The notes beneath the pieces were generated by a model. That model had not been told where the DNA came from. It worked only from the letters and a program-made list of their open reading frames with translations, and did not search any database. Source: Oenococcus kitaharae DSM 17330 (GTDB lineage: Bacteria > Bacillota > Bacilli > Lactobacillales > Lactobacillaceae). From it: a stretch of DNA of 64,000 nucleotides. The stretch spans positions 1,187,119 through 1,251,118 of the forward strand of contig NZ_CM001398.1 in assembly GCF_000241055.1 (NCBI RefSeq), read 5' to 3'. The position numbers and the translations under genes were made by a program. Of this stretch, positions 35,302 through 43,362 are shown in pieces; within the stretch, counting starts at the first letter, position 1, and each line of letters starts with the position of its first letter.

Positions 35302-37002
35302 ATGATAAATCCGCCAATCATTAAAAAAATAAAGTATTCCGAGGCTTCGATTGAGAGTCTTGATGATGTTTTAATCAACTCTGAGGAAAAGCACTACATT
35401 GAGGATTATCCGACTGTTTATGTTGTCAATGACAAAAAAGATAATGCAGGGAGGCTGAACTTTGATGTCTATGTTGGAGAAGCCAACTGGATTATTCAGA
35501 GAACAAAACAGCATCTTGAGAATGCAAATGATAAATTACAGCATTTGAATTCTGATGCGCAGATCATGATTATTGGCCATGATCATTTTAATAAGTCAAT
35601 GACTTTGGATATTGAGAACCGGCTTATCAATCATATGATTGGCATTGATAATGTTGTTTCCTTGAATGGCCGGGGCAATCAGCAGGGAACTTATTTCACC
35701 TCCAATTTGACAGGCGAAATTTTTAATAAAATATGGCGAAAAATGCATCTGATTGAGCCTGAATTAATTCCACCTCTAAATGTTGTCAGAGATTCGGCAC
35801 TTTTCAAAGCTTCGCCATTCCATAACCTTTCCGAAGAACAGCGAAATGATAAAAACCAAATTGTTGCGGAAACCGAGGCTGCACTTTCTAGAGACGAAAT
35901 TGGCCAGTTAATCATTGTCGAAGGAGCCGCCGGAACTGGCAAAACAGTCTTGCTGAGCAGCTTGTTCTATGAATTCGCCTCACACGGCGGAGGAGAATTC
36001 AGCAACTCGATTATTAATGATGCGAGGAGTTTTCTGCTTGTGAATCATGACCAGCAGTTGACTGTTTACCAGCAAATCGCCAAGAAACTTAATTTGAGTT
36101 CAAAAAATAAAGAAGTCGTTTATAAGCCGACTGTCTGGCTAAATTATATGGAAAACCAGCCAATTGCTGATGTTGCCTTAGTTGATGAGGCACATTTACT
36201 TTGGACTCAAGGTAAACAAGCTTATCGTGGCAAAAATCAACTGGATGATATTCGCAAACATGCCCGAGTTGTGATTGCTGTTTTCGACAAAAATCAGATT
36301 CTGAGATCCGAACAGCATCTGTCCGATGAGTCAATCGCGAAATTATATGTTGGAGCAAAGGTGATTAAGCTGAATCATCAATTTCGCATCCACGCAAACG
36401 AGAATACAATTCAGTGGATTGATGATTTTGTTGAAGGCACACTCACCAAAATCCCTAAAGACGACAGCTACGACCTGAAAATTTTTGATGATCCCGAAAA
36501 AATGTACGAGCAAATTAAGCAAAAGAATCAAGATCAGCGATTCGGCTTGTCCCGTATGCTCGCGACTTTTGATTGGAAATATATTGAAAACAAGGAGCCT
36601 GAAAATGGCGGGCTCTGGCGTGTGACCGTTGGTGATTTCTCATTGCCATGGAATTTGGAATTAGAAAATAAAACCAATAGGAAACGCAATAAAGGTCTTT
36701 CTTGGGCTGAGCGGGATTATACAATTAATGAAATTGGATCAACATTTACGATTCAAGGTTTCGATTTAAATTATGCAGGTTTGATTATCGGGCCATCGGT
36801 TAAATGGCGTAATGGTCGTTTGGTCTTTGATCGCGATGCAAGTGCCAATCATAATGCAATTAAAAAACGTGACGGTCAGGATTTTTCTGAGCAGCACCTT
36901 CGAAATGAGTTAAATGTGTTAATTAAAAGAGGTGTCCGCGGCTTATGTATTTATGCAGTCGATGATGAACTGCGAAATAAACTTATGTCTTTGACGAACT
37001 AA
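35302..37002 (+). CDS. GIY-YIG nuclease-like plus DUF2075 ATPase/helicase-like protein
   Basis: 566 residues. Residues about 30-75 (PTVYVVNDKK, FDVYVGEANWIIQRTKQH) form a GIY-YIG-like domain. From about 175 a P-loop ATPase of the DUF2075 family follows: Walker A VEGAAGTGKTVLL with K214, Walker B VALVDEAHLLW near residue 292, and later helicase-like blocks (KLNHQFRI, and TIQGFDLNYAGLIIG near residue 485). Family members resemble superfamily 1 helicases. The fusion is common in mobile or defence neighbourhoods. It lies between the integrative element and cas9, with no proven link to either. Confidence 0.85.
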   Translation: MINPPIIKKIKYSEASIESLDDVLINSEEKHYIEDYPTVYVVNDKKDNAGRLNFDVYVGEANWIIQRTKQHLENANDKLQHLNSDAQIMIIGHDHFNKSMTLDIENRLINHMIGIDNVVSLNGRGNQQGTYFTSNLTGEIFNKIWRKMHLIEPELIPPLNVVRDSALFKASPFHNLSEEQRNDKNQIVAETEAALSRDEIGQLIIVEGAAGTGKTVLLSSLFYEFASHGGGEFSNSIINDARSFLLVNHDQQLTVYQQIAKKLNLSSKNKEVVYKPTVWLNYMENQPIADVALVDEAHLLWTQGKQAYRGKNQLDDIRKHARVVIAVFDKNQILRSEQHLSDESIAKLYVGAKVIKLNHQFRIHANENTIQWIDDFVEGTLTKIPKDDSYDLKIFDDPEKMYEQIKQKNQDQRFGLSRMLATFDWKYIENKEPENGGLWRVTVGDFSLPWNLELENKTNRKRNKGLSWAERDYTINEIGSTFTIQGFDLNYAGLIIGPSVKWRNGRLVFDRDASANHNAIKKRDGQDFSEQHLRNELNVLIKRGVRGLCIYAVDDELRNKLMSLTN

Positions 37003-37128
37003 TATTAAAAACTAAATTTTAATGATATTTGGTATCAGCCATTCTTTCAAATAGCCATTTATTTTTTTAATTTTGCTTATATTTCCGTGTTAATTAAGTT
37101 TAAAATTATATCGAAAAGGATGGTTTTT

Positions 37129-40100
37129 ATGGCACGGGATTATTCAGTTGGGTTGGATATTGGAACGAGTTCTGTTGGCTGGGCGGCGATTGACAATAAA
37201 TATCACTTGATTCGAGCAAAAAGTAAGAATTTGATCGGAGTCAGGCTTTTTGATTCTGCCGTTACTGCAGAAAAAAGACGAGGCTATCGTACGACACGTC
37301 GGCGATTGTCACGCAGGCACTGGCGTTTAAGGCTATTGAACGACATATTTGCAGGGCCACTGACAGATTTCGGGGATGAAAATTTTCTTGCACGTCTCAA
37401 ATATTCTTGGGTTCATCCACAGGACCAATCAAACCAGGCTCATTTTGCCGCCGGACTCTTGTTCGATTCCAAAGAACAGGATAAAGATTTTTATAGGAAA
37501 TATCCCACAATCTACCATTTACGATTGGCATTGATGAATGATGACCAAAAGCATGATCTCAGAGAAGTCTATTTAGCGATTCATCATCTAGTCAAATATC
37601 GTGGTCACTTTCTCATCGAAGGCGATGTGAAAGCAGATTCTGCTTTTGACGTACACACTTTTGCAGATGCTATTCAGAGATATGCCGAGTCAAATAATTC
37701 GGACGAAAATTTACTTGGTAAAATTGATGAAAAGAAGTTGTCTGCTGCATTAACTGATAAACATGGTTCGAAGTCTCAACGCGCAGAAACAGCAGAAACT
37801 GCTTTTGACATTTTAGATCTACAAAGCAAAAAACAAATTCAGGCAATTTTAAAATCTGTCGTTGGTAATCAAGCTAATTTGATGGCGATATTTGGCTTGG
37901 ATTCATCAGCTATTTCCAAAGATGAACAAAAAAATTACAAATTCTCTTTTGATGATGCTGATATTGATGAGAAAATTGCAGATAGTGAAGCATTGCTGTC
38001 AGATACTGAATTTGAGTTTCTTTGTGATTTAAAGGCGGCTTTTGATGGTTTGACCTTGAAAATGCTTCTAGGCGATGATAAAACGGTCAGTGCCGCGATG
38101 GTTCGCCGCTTTAATGAACATCAAAAAGATTGGGAATACATAAAATCTCATATTCGTAATGCAAAAAATGCCGGCAATGGTCTCTATGAGAAAAGCAAAA
38201 AATTTGATGGTATCAACGCAGCCTACTTGGCTTTACAAAGCGATAACGAGGATGATCGCAAAAAGGCCAAAAAAATTTTTCAAGATGAAATAAGTTCTGC
38301 CGACATTCCGGATGATGTAAAAGCTGATTTTCTTAAAAAAATTGATGATGATCAATTCTTACCAATTCAAAGAACAAAAAATAATGGTACGATTCCTCAT
38401 CAGCTTCACCGTAATGAACTGGAACAAATTATTGAAAAACAAGGTATTTATTATCCATTTTTGAAGGATACATATCAGGAAAATAGTCATGAACTGAATA
38501 AAATAACGGCTCTAATTAATTTTCGTGTGCCGTATTATGTCGGCCCCTTGGTAGAGGAAGAACAAAAAATTGCAGATGATGGAAAAAATATTCCCGATCC
38601 AACCAATCATTGGATGGTAAGAAAGTCCAATGATACGATTACGCCATGGAATTTAAGTCAAGTCGTAGATTTGGATAAATCAGGCAGGCGATTTATTGAG
38701 AGATTGACGGGTACGGATACATATTTGATAGGCGAACCCACATTACCAAAAAATTCGCTTTTGTATCAGAAATTTGATGTTCTACAGGAACTAAACAATA
38801 TCCGAGTATCCGGCCGCCGTTTGGACATTAGGGCAAAACAAGACGCATTCGAACATCTTTTTAAGGTACAAAAAACAGTCTCAGCAACGAACTTGAAGGA
38901 TTTTTTGGTTCAGGCCGGTTATATTTCAGAAGATACTCAAATTGAAGGATTGGCTGATGTAAATGGGAAGAATTTTAATAATGCACTAACAACCTATAAT
39001 TATCTTGTTTCGGTTTTAGGAAGAGAATTTGTTGAAAATCCTAGCAATGAAGAATTGTTGGAAGAAATAACAGAATTACAAACCGTTTTTGAAGATAAAA
39101 AAGTCTTGCGCAGGCAGCTTGACCAGTTAGATGGCCTTTCCGATCATAATCGAGAAAAACTGTCAAGAAAGCATTACACCGGTTGGGGACGGATTTCAAA
39201 GAAACTTTTAACCACAAAAATTGTTCAAAATGCTGATAAAATTGATAATCAGACTTTTGATGTTCCCCGTATGAACCAAAGTATCATTGATACTCTGTAC
39301 AATACAAAAATGAATTTGATGGAGATTATTAATAACGCGGAGGATGATTTTGGCGTTCGGGCCTGGATTGATAAACAGAATACGACGGATGGGGATGAGC
39401 AAGATGTTTACAGTCTCATTGATGAGTTAGCTGGTCCAAAGGAAATAAAACGTGGTATTGTTCAGTCCTTTCGAATCCTGGATGACATCACAAAAGCTGT
39501 TGGCTATGCTCCGAAACGTGTTTACCTAGAATTTGCAAGAAAAACACAAGAATCACATCTAACTAATTCTCGAAAAAATCAGCTAAGCACATTATTAAAA
39601 AATGCCGGGCTGTCGGAACTTGTGACTCAGGTGAGCCAATATGATGCTGCCGCTTTGCAAAACGACCGCCTATATTTGTACTTTTTGCAGCAAGGCAAAG
39701 ATATGTACTCTGGCGAAAAGTTGAATTTAGATAATCTTTCAAATTACGATATTGATCATATTATTCCGCAAGCCTACACGAAAGATAATTCTTTAGACAA
39801 CCGTGTGCTTGTCAGCAATATTACTAACAGGCGCAAATCTGATTCGTCAAATTATTTGCCAGCTTTAATCGATAAAATGCGCCCATTCTGGTCTGTGCTT
39901 TCAAAGCAGGGCCTATTGAGTAAACACAAATTCGCTAATCTGACTCGGACACGTGATTTTGATGATATGGAGAAAGAGCGTTTTATTGCACGTTCGCTGG
40001 TAGAAACACGCCAAATTATCAAAAATGTTGCCAGCTTGATTGATTCGCATTTTGGCGGTGAAACAAAAGCCGTTGCCATTCGTTCATCATTAACGGCTGA

Positions 40101-41298
40101 CATGCGGCGTTATGTCGATATTCCTAAAAACCGTGATATTAATGATTATCACCACGCGTTTGATGCCTTACTTTTTTCAACTGTCGGTCAATATACAGAA
40201 AATAGCGGACTAATGAAAAAAGGTCAGCTTTCAGACAGTGCGGGAAACCAATATAATCGTTATATCAAAGAGTGGATTCATGCTGCTCGTTTAAATGCTC
40301 AGTCGCAAAGAGTTAATCCATTTGGTTTTGTTGTTGGGTCTATGCGGAATGCTGCTCCCGGAAAATTGAATCCAGAAACTGGTGAGATTACGCCAGAGGA
40401 GAATGCTGATTGGTCCATTGCTGATTTGGATTATCTGCATAAAGTGATGAATTTTAGAAAAATAACTGTGACTCGCAGGTTAAAAGACCAAAAGGGCCAA
40501 TTATATGATGAAAGTCGTTATCCATCCGTTTTGCATGATGCCAAAAGCAAAGCATCCATCAACTTTGATAAACACAAGCCCGTAGATCTATACGGTGGAT
40601 TTAGTTCAGCTAAACCGGCCTATGCTGCATTAATTAAATTTAAAAATAAGTTTCGATTGGTCAATGTGCTGCGGCAATGGACTTATTCTGATAAGAATTC
40701 TGAAGATTACATTTTGGAACAGATTCGTGGAAAATATCCTAAGGCTGAGATGGTCTTGTCACATATACCATATGGCCAGTTGGTAAAAAAAGATGGTGCT
40801 TTAGTTACTATCTCATCAGCGACTGAATTGCATAATTTCGAACAGCTATGGCTGCCTTTGGCTGACTATAAATTAATTAACACTCTCTTGAAAACAAAAG
40901 AGGATAATCTCGTTGATATTTTGCATAACCGCTTAGACTTGCCTGAAATGACTATTGAATCAGCTTTTTACAAAGCTTTTGATTCGATCTTATCTTTTGC
41001 TTTCAATAGGTATGCTTTGCATCAAAATGCATTGGTAAAGTTACAAGCACATCGTGATGACTTTAATGCTTTAAATTATGAAGATAAACAGCAGACTCTG
41101 GAGAGGATTTTGGATGCCCTGCATGCGAGCCCGGCTTCTTCGGACTTGAAGAAAATCAATTTATCGAGTGGATTCGGGAGATTATTTTCTCCCTCGCATT
41201 TCACATTGGCAGATACTGATGAATTCATATTCCAGTCTGTCACTGGTTTATTTTCTACTCAAAAAACTGTTGCACAGTTGTATCAAGAGACAAAATAA
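37129..41298 (+). CDS. cas9: CRISPR-associated endonuclease Cas9 (type II-A)
   Basis: 1389 residues from ATG 37129, preceded by AAAAGGA; the frame is open from a GTG at 37087. RuvC-I has D10 in GLDIGTSSVGWAAID; the arginine-rich bridge helix (RRGYRTTRRRLSRRHWRLRL) is near residue 60; RuvC-II has E801 (YLEFARKTQ); HNH has H877 in YDIDHIIPQ; RuvC-III has H1009 and D1012 in DYHHAFDALL. All catalytic residues are present, so it should cut both strands of a target. The C-terminal ~250 residues form the PAM-interacting part. The length matches my memory of O. kitaharae Cas9. Confidence 0.98.
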   Translation: MARDYSVGLDIGTSSVGWAAIDNKYHLIRAKSKNLIGVRLFDSAVTAEKRRGYRTTRRRLSRRHWRLRLLNDIFAGPLTDFGDENFLARLKYSWVHPQDQSNQAHFAAGLLFDSKEQDKDFYRKYPTIYHLRLALMNDDQKHDLREVYLAIHHLVKYRGHFLIEGDVKADSAFDVHTFADAIQRYAESNNSDENLLGKIDEKKLSAALTDKHGSKSQRAETAETAFDILDLQSKKQIQAILKSVVGNQANLMAIFGLDSSAISKDEQKNYKFSFDDADIDEKIADSEALLSDTEFEFLCDLKAAFDGLTLKMLLGDDKTVSAAMVRRFNEHQKDWEYIKSHIRNAKNAGNGLYEKSKKFDGINAAYLALQSDNEDDRKKAKKIFQDEISSADIPDDVKADFLKKIDDDQFLPIQRTKNNGTIPHQLHRNELEQIIEKQGIYYPFLKDTYQENSHELNKITALINFRVPYYVGPLVEEEQKIADDGKNIPDPTNHWMVRKSNDTITPWNLSQVVDLDKSGRRFIERLTGTDTYLIGEPTLPKNSLLYQKFDVLQELNNIRVSGRRLDIRAKQDAFEHLFKVQKTVSATNLKDFLVQAGYISEDTQIEGLADVNGKNFNNALTTYNYLVSVLGREFVENPSNEELLEEITELQTVFEDKKVLRRQLDQLDGLSDHNREKLSRKHYTGWGRISKKLLTTKIVQNADKIDNQTFDVPRMNQSIIDTLYNTKMNLMEIINNAEDDFGVRAWIDKQNTTDGDEQDVYSLIDELAGPKEIKRGIVQSFRILDDITKAVGYAPKRVYLEFARKTQESHLTNSRKNQLSTLLKNAGLSELVTQVSQYDAAALQNDRLYLYFLQQGKDMYSGEKLNLDNLSNYDIDHIIPQAYTKDNSLDNRVLVSNITNRRKSDSSNYLPALIDKMRPFWSVLSKQGLLSKHKFANLTRTRDFDDMEKERFIARSLVETRQIIKNVASLIDSHFGGETKAVAIRSSLTADMRRYVDIPKNRDINDYHHAFDALLFSTVGQYTENSGLMKKGQLSDSAGNQYNRYIKEWIHAARLNAQSQRVNPFGFVVGSMRNAAPGKLNPETGEITPEENADWSIADLDYLHKVMNFRKITVTRRLKDQKGQLYDESRYPSVLHDAKSKASINFDKHKPVDLYGGFSSAKPAYAALIKFKNKFRLVNVLRQWTYSDKNSEDYILEQIRGKYPKAEMVLSHIPYGQLVKKDGALVTISSATELHNFEQLWLPLADYKLINTLLKTKEDNLVDILHNRLDLPEMTIESAFYKAFDSILSFAFNRYALHQNALVKLQAHRDDFNALNYEDKQQTLERILDALHASPASSDLKKINLSSGFGRLFSPSHFTLADTDEFIFQSVTGLFSTQKTVAQLYQETK

Positions 41299-41325
41299 AA
41301 GTCCGCAAGTGAATGCGGACTTTTT
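41297..41325. terminator. bidirectional terminator shared by cas9 and tracrRNA
   Basis: Stem AAAAGTCCGCA / TGCGGACTTTT with T runs on both strands. It overlaps the cas9 stop codon on the plus strand and ends the tracrRNA on the minus strand. Confidence 0.9.
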
Positions 41326-41396
41326 ATGTATTGTGGGCATAAGCCCTTCTGCACATAAAATGTGAAGAAAATTAAGCTTGAAATTAATCTTGCTTT

Positions 41397-41434
41397 ACTT
41401 CAATGCTGTGTGTCAGATCAATGAGGTAGAACCC
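41397..41434 (-). other. tracrRNA anti-repeat
   Basis: On the plus strand it looks like a degenerate CRISPR repeat (TGTGTCAGATCAATGAGG and the end GTAGAACCC are intact; the first ~10 bases differ). The change sits exactly at the bulge and lower stem of the guide duplex. Confidence 0.92.
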
Positions 41435-41469
41435 AATGATGTTTGGGATGATCAATCCCAAACATCATT
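41435..41469. repeat. perfect 15-bp inverted repeat at the tracrRNA 5' end
   Basis: AATGATGTTTGGGAT / ATCCCAAACATCATT around GATCA. It adjoins the anti-repeat and overlaps the tracrRNA -10 box. No T tract on either side, so not a terminator. Confidence 0.8.
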
Positions 41470-41495
41470 AGAACATAATTCGGGAGTGCTTGCAA
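41467..41495 (-). promoter_or_regulatory. tracrRNA promoter
   Basis: On the minus strand TTGCAA, 17-base spacer, TCTAAT. The -35 overlaps the bases just before the cas1 ATG (41497), and the spacer covers the cas1 GGGAG ribosome site. Confidence 0.75.
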
Positions 41496-41496
41496 G

Positions 41497-42366
41497 ATGG
41501 CATGGCGAAATATTTTAATTAATCAACATTGTAAAATCTCTTACAAAATGAATATGTGCGTCGTTCAGACTGAAACAGATGTTCATCAGATTCCGGTGGA
41601 AGATATTCGACTACTGGTTATTGCAACCACAAGAGCCGTGATTACCACTTATGCAGTCATGGAACTGCTTAAAAGACAAGTCGGTATTTTGTTTACTGAC
41701 GACAAGGCTTTTCCGATTGGTGAGATCAATAATTATTTAGGTGGTGGCAATCGAAATAAAAATATCCAGCAGCAGGTTGATTGGCCCATTGAAAGAAAAC
41801 AAAATTTATGGGCCGAGATAGTTAAATCCAAAATATTGAATCAATCGAAATGTCTAGATTTTTTTTCTGAAAATGATCGATCACTAGAGCAGCTAATCAT
41901 ACAGGTTAATCAGAACGATAATTCGAATAGAGAAGCTGTCGCTGCACGCATGTATTTTACGAGACTTTTTGGCCCGAGTTTCGTCAGGCACAATGATGAT
42001 GAACCTATTAATGCGTTGCTAAATTATGGTTATTCGATTCTGTTATCGACCGTTGCTCGAGAAATTTCATCAAATGGTTTTCTGACAGAACTTGGCATTC
42101 ATCATAATAGCCAAGAAAATGTTTTTAACCTCGCCTGTGATCTGATGGAACCCTTTCGTCCGATTATTGATCGTGCTGTTGCACAAATGACAGATTTTGA
42201 TTTATCACTGCAGCATAAGATAGAGCTAATTGAATTATTTGATGATGAAGTGGGTTATTTGCAACACCAAGCGACTGTTAACAGTGCCATTACGGAGTAT
42301 GTAAGAAACGCACTCGACTATTTATGTGGCAAGCGACCGGAAGTTGCGGTTAGTGTGGCGATATGA
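41497..42366 (+). CDS. cas1: CRISPR-associated endonuclease Cas1
   Basis: 289 residues, type II-A length. Metal-binding residues: E146 in NREAVAARMYF, His in LGIHHNSQENVF (202/203) and the acidic patch NLACDLMEPFRP near residue 215. With Cas2 it integrates new spacers. The ribosome site GGGAG is ten bases before the ATG and lies under the antisense tracrRNA promoter. Because a strong terminator follows cas9, cas1 may have its own promoter or depend on read-through. Confidence 0.96.
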   Translation: MAWRNILINQHCKISYKMNMCVVQTETDVHQIPVEDIRLLVIATTRAVITTYAVMELLKRQVGILFTDDKAFPIGEINNYLGGGNRNKNIQQQVDWPIERKQNLWAEIVKSKILNQSKCLDFFSENDRSLEQLIIQVNQNDNSNREAVAARMYFTRLFGPSFVRHNDDEPINALLNYGYSILLSTVAREISSNGFLTELGIHHNSQENVFNLACDLMEPFRPIIDRAVAQMTDFDLSLQHKIELIELFDDEVGYLQHQATVNSAITEYVRNALDYLCGKRPEVAVSVAI

Positions 42367-42683
42367 GGTATCGAATTATGCGCTTAATGATTTTTTTTGA
42401 TCTACCGACTTTAACAGCCTCAGATAGACGAAATTACAGACAGTTTCGAAAGATGTTGATTAATGAGGGATTTTTGATGATTCAAGAAAGCGTATATGTG
42501 AGAGTCGCTATGAATCGAAAATCTGCGGACTTTTTAGTTAAGCGCGTCGCACAGCTTTGCCCGAAAAGTGGCATTGTTCAGTCGCTCATGATCACGGAAA
42601 ACCAATATGCCTCCATCGAATTTTTGGCCGGTAATCCTATTGAAGATGTTCGAAATAGTGATGCAAAGGTAGTGGTGATATGA
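42363..42683 (+). CDS. cas2: CRISPR-associated Cas2
   Basis: 106 residues. It starts MRYRIMRLMIFFDLPTLTAS, the Cas2 beta-strand with the conserved Asp; ATGA overlaps with both cas1 and csn2 show tight coupling. It bridges two Cas1 dimers in the adaptation complex. Confidence 0.96.
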   Translation: MRYRIMRLMIFFDLPTLTASDRRNYRQFRKMLINEGFLMIQESVYVRVAMNRKSADFLVKRVAQLCPKSGIVQSLMITENQYASIEFLAGNPIEDVRNSDAKVVVI

Positions 42684-43342
42684 ATTATCAAATTACGAGA
42701 TACCCATTTGATCCTGTTGCTCTTGATACGGGACTGAATATACTCTCGGTTGAGGATACACAATTATTTTTTGATTTTTGTCAAGATTTTCAGTCAGAAG
42801 AAGGAAAGACAATCATTACGAGTGGTGGGAAACAGCTCGTGATGCAAAAAAATATGACGTTTTTTGGGGATGTGACACGAGTTTTTGATTTTAATCAGCT
42901 TTATTTAAAAGCAGCAATCAAAACTTTATCAAAAAATTTTGACGAAATGGATTTGCAACAGCTTGACGATCTTAACGGTCAAATTAATCGGTTATTTACA
43001 AAGGTCATTTTTTCTAGCAATTTACCAATAGATTTAAACTTAGAATTTGATTTAATGGAGACAATCAAATCTAGGAAAATCGTGATAGATATGCCCATTC
43101 TCAACACGCCCTACGATAAAATTCGAAGTACAATAGATCTAGCAGCTGAGTTGTCAGATCCTCATTTGCTTGTTTTTACGAATGCTTTTCAATACTTGAC
43201 TATGGGCCAAACCAATCAATTGGCTGAATATTCAAGATCAATGGAAAGAAATGTCTTATTTTTAGAAAGGTTTGATTCCAAAATTGATCTCACTGAAGCA
43301 GCTAATTCCTATTTCTTCGATAAAGACTTTGTCCAATTCTAG
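42680..43342 (+). CDS. csn2: CRISPR-associated Csn2
   Basis: 220 residues, the usual size of the short Csn2 form. It defines subtype II-A. It starts NYQITRYPFDPVALDTGLNI; Csn2 forms DNA-encircling tetramers needed for spacer acquisition. The first CRISPR repeat begins only 20 bases after its stop. Confidence 0.94.
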   Translation: MNYQITRYPFDPVALDTGLNILSVEDTQLFFDFCQDFQSEEGKTIITSGGKQLVMQKNMTFFGDVTRVFDFNQLYLKAAIKTLSKNFDEMDLQQLDDLNGQINRLFTKVIFSSNLPIDLNLEFDLMETIKSRKIVIDMPILNTPYDKIRSTIDLAAELSDPHLLVFTNAFQYLTMGQTNQLAEYSRSMERNVLFLERFDSKIDLTEAANSYFFDKDFVQF

Positions 43343-43362
43343 AAAGTACGAACATGCGGTCT

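Larger units (their letters stand above)
41297..41460 (-). ncRNA. tracrRNA
   Basis: Read on the minus strand. The anti-repeat (41434-41397) matches the complement of the CRISPR repeat over 28 bases, then diverges at a bulge. With crRNA it forms an upper stem, a 2:4 bulge (GA in crRNA, GCAU in tracrRNA) and a 6-bp lower stem (GCUUCA with UGAAGU), the same architecture as S. pyogenes. Downstream come a nexus region (AAGC...GCUU), hairpins CUUC...GAAG and GGGC-UUAU-GCCC, and the terminator. The 5' end is set by the promoter at 41467-41495, about 160 nt in all. It lies between cas9 and cas1, antisense to the cas operon. Confidence 0.92.

Noticed and set aside
35184-35378. A 64-residue minus-strand frame across the GIY-YIG/DUF2075 start
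   Set aside because: No ribosome site, overlaps a well-supported gene start, no recognisable motif.
41397-41434. A stray degenerate CRISPR repeat between cas9 and cas1
   Set aside because: The mismatches form a 2:4 bulge and a compensated lower stem, and nexus, hairpins, promoter and terminator are all on the minus strand, so it is the tracrRNA anti-repeat.
41297-41560. A natural single-guide (long tracrRNA) as described in S. pyogenes
   Set aside because: I found no repeat-like segment upstream of the anti-repeat that pairs with it; the upstream hairpin pairs only with itself.
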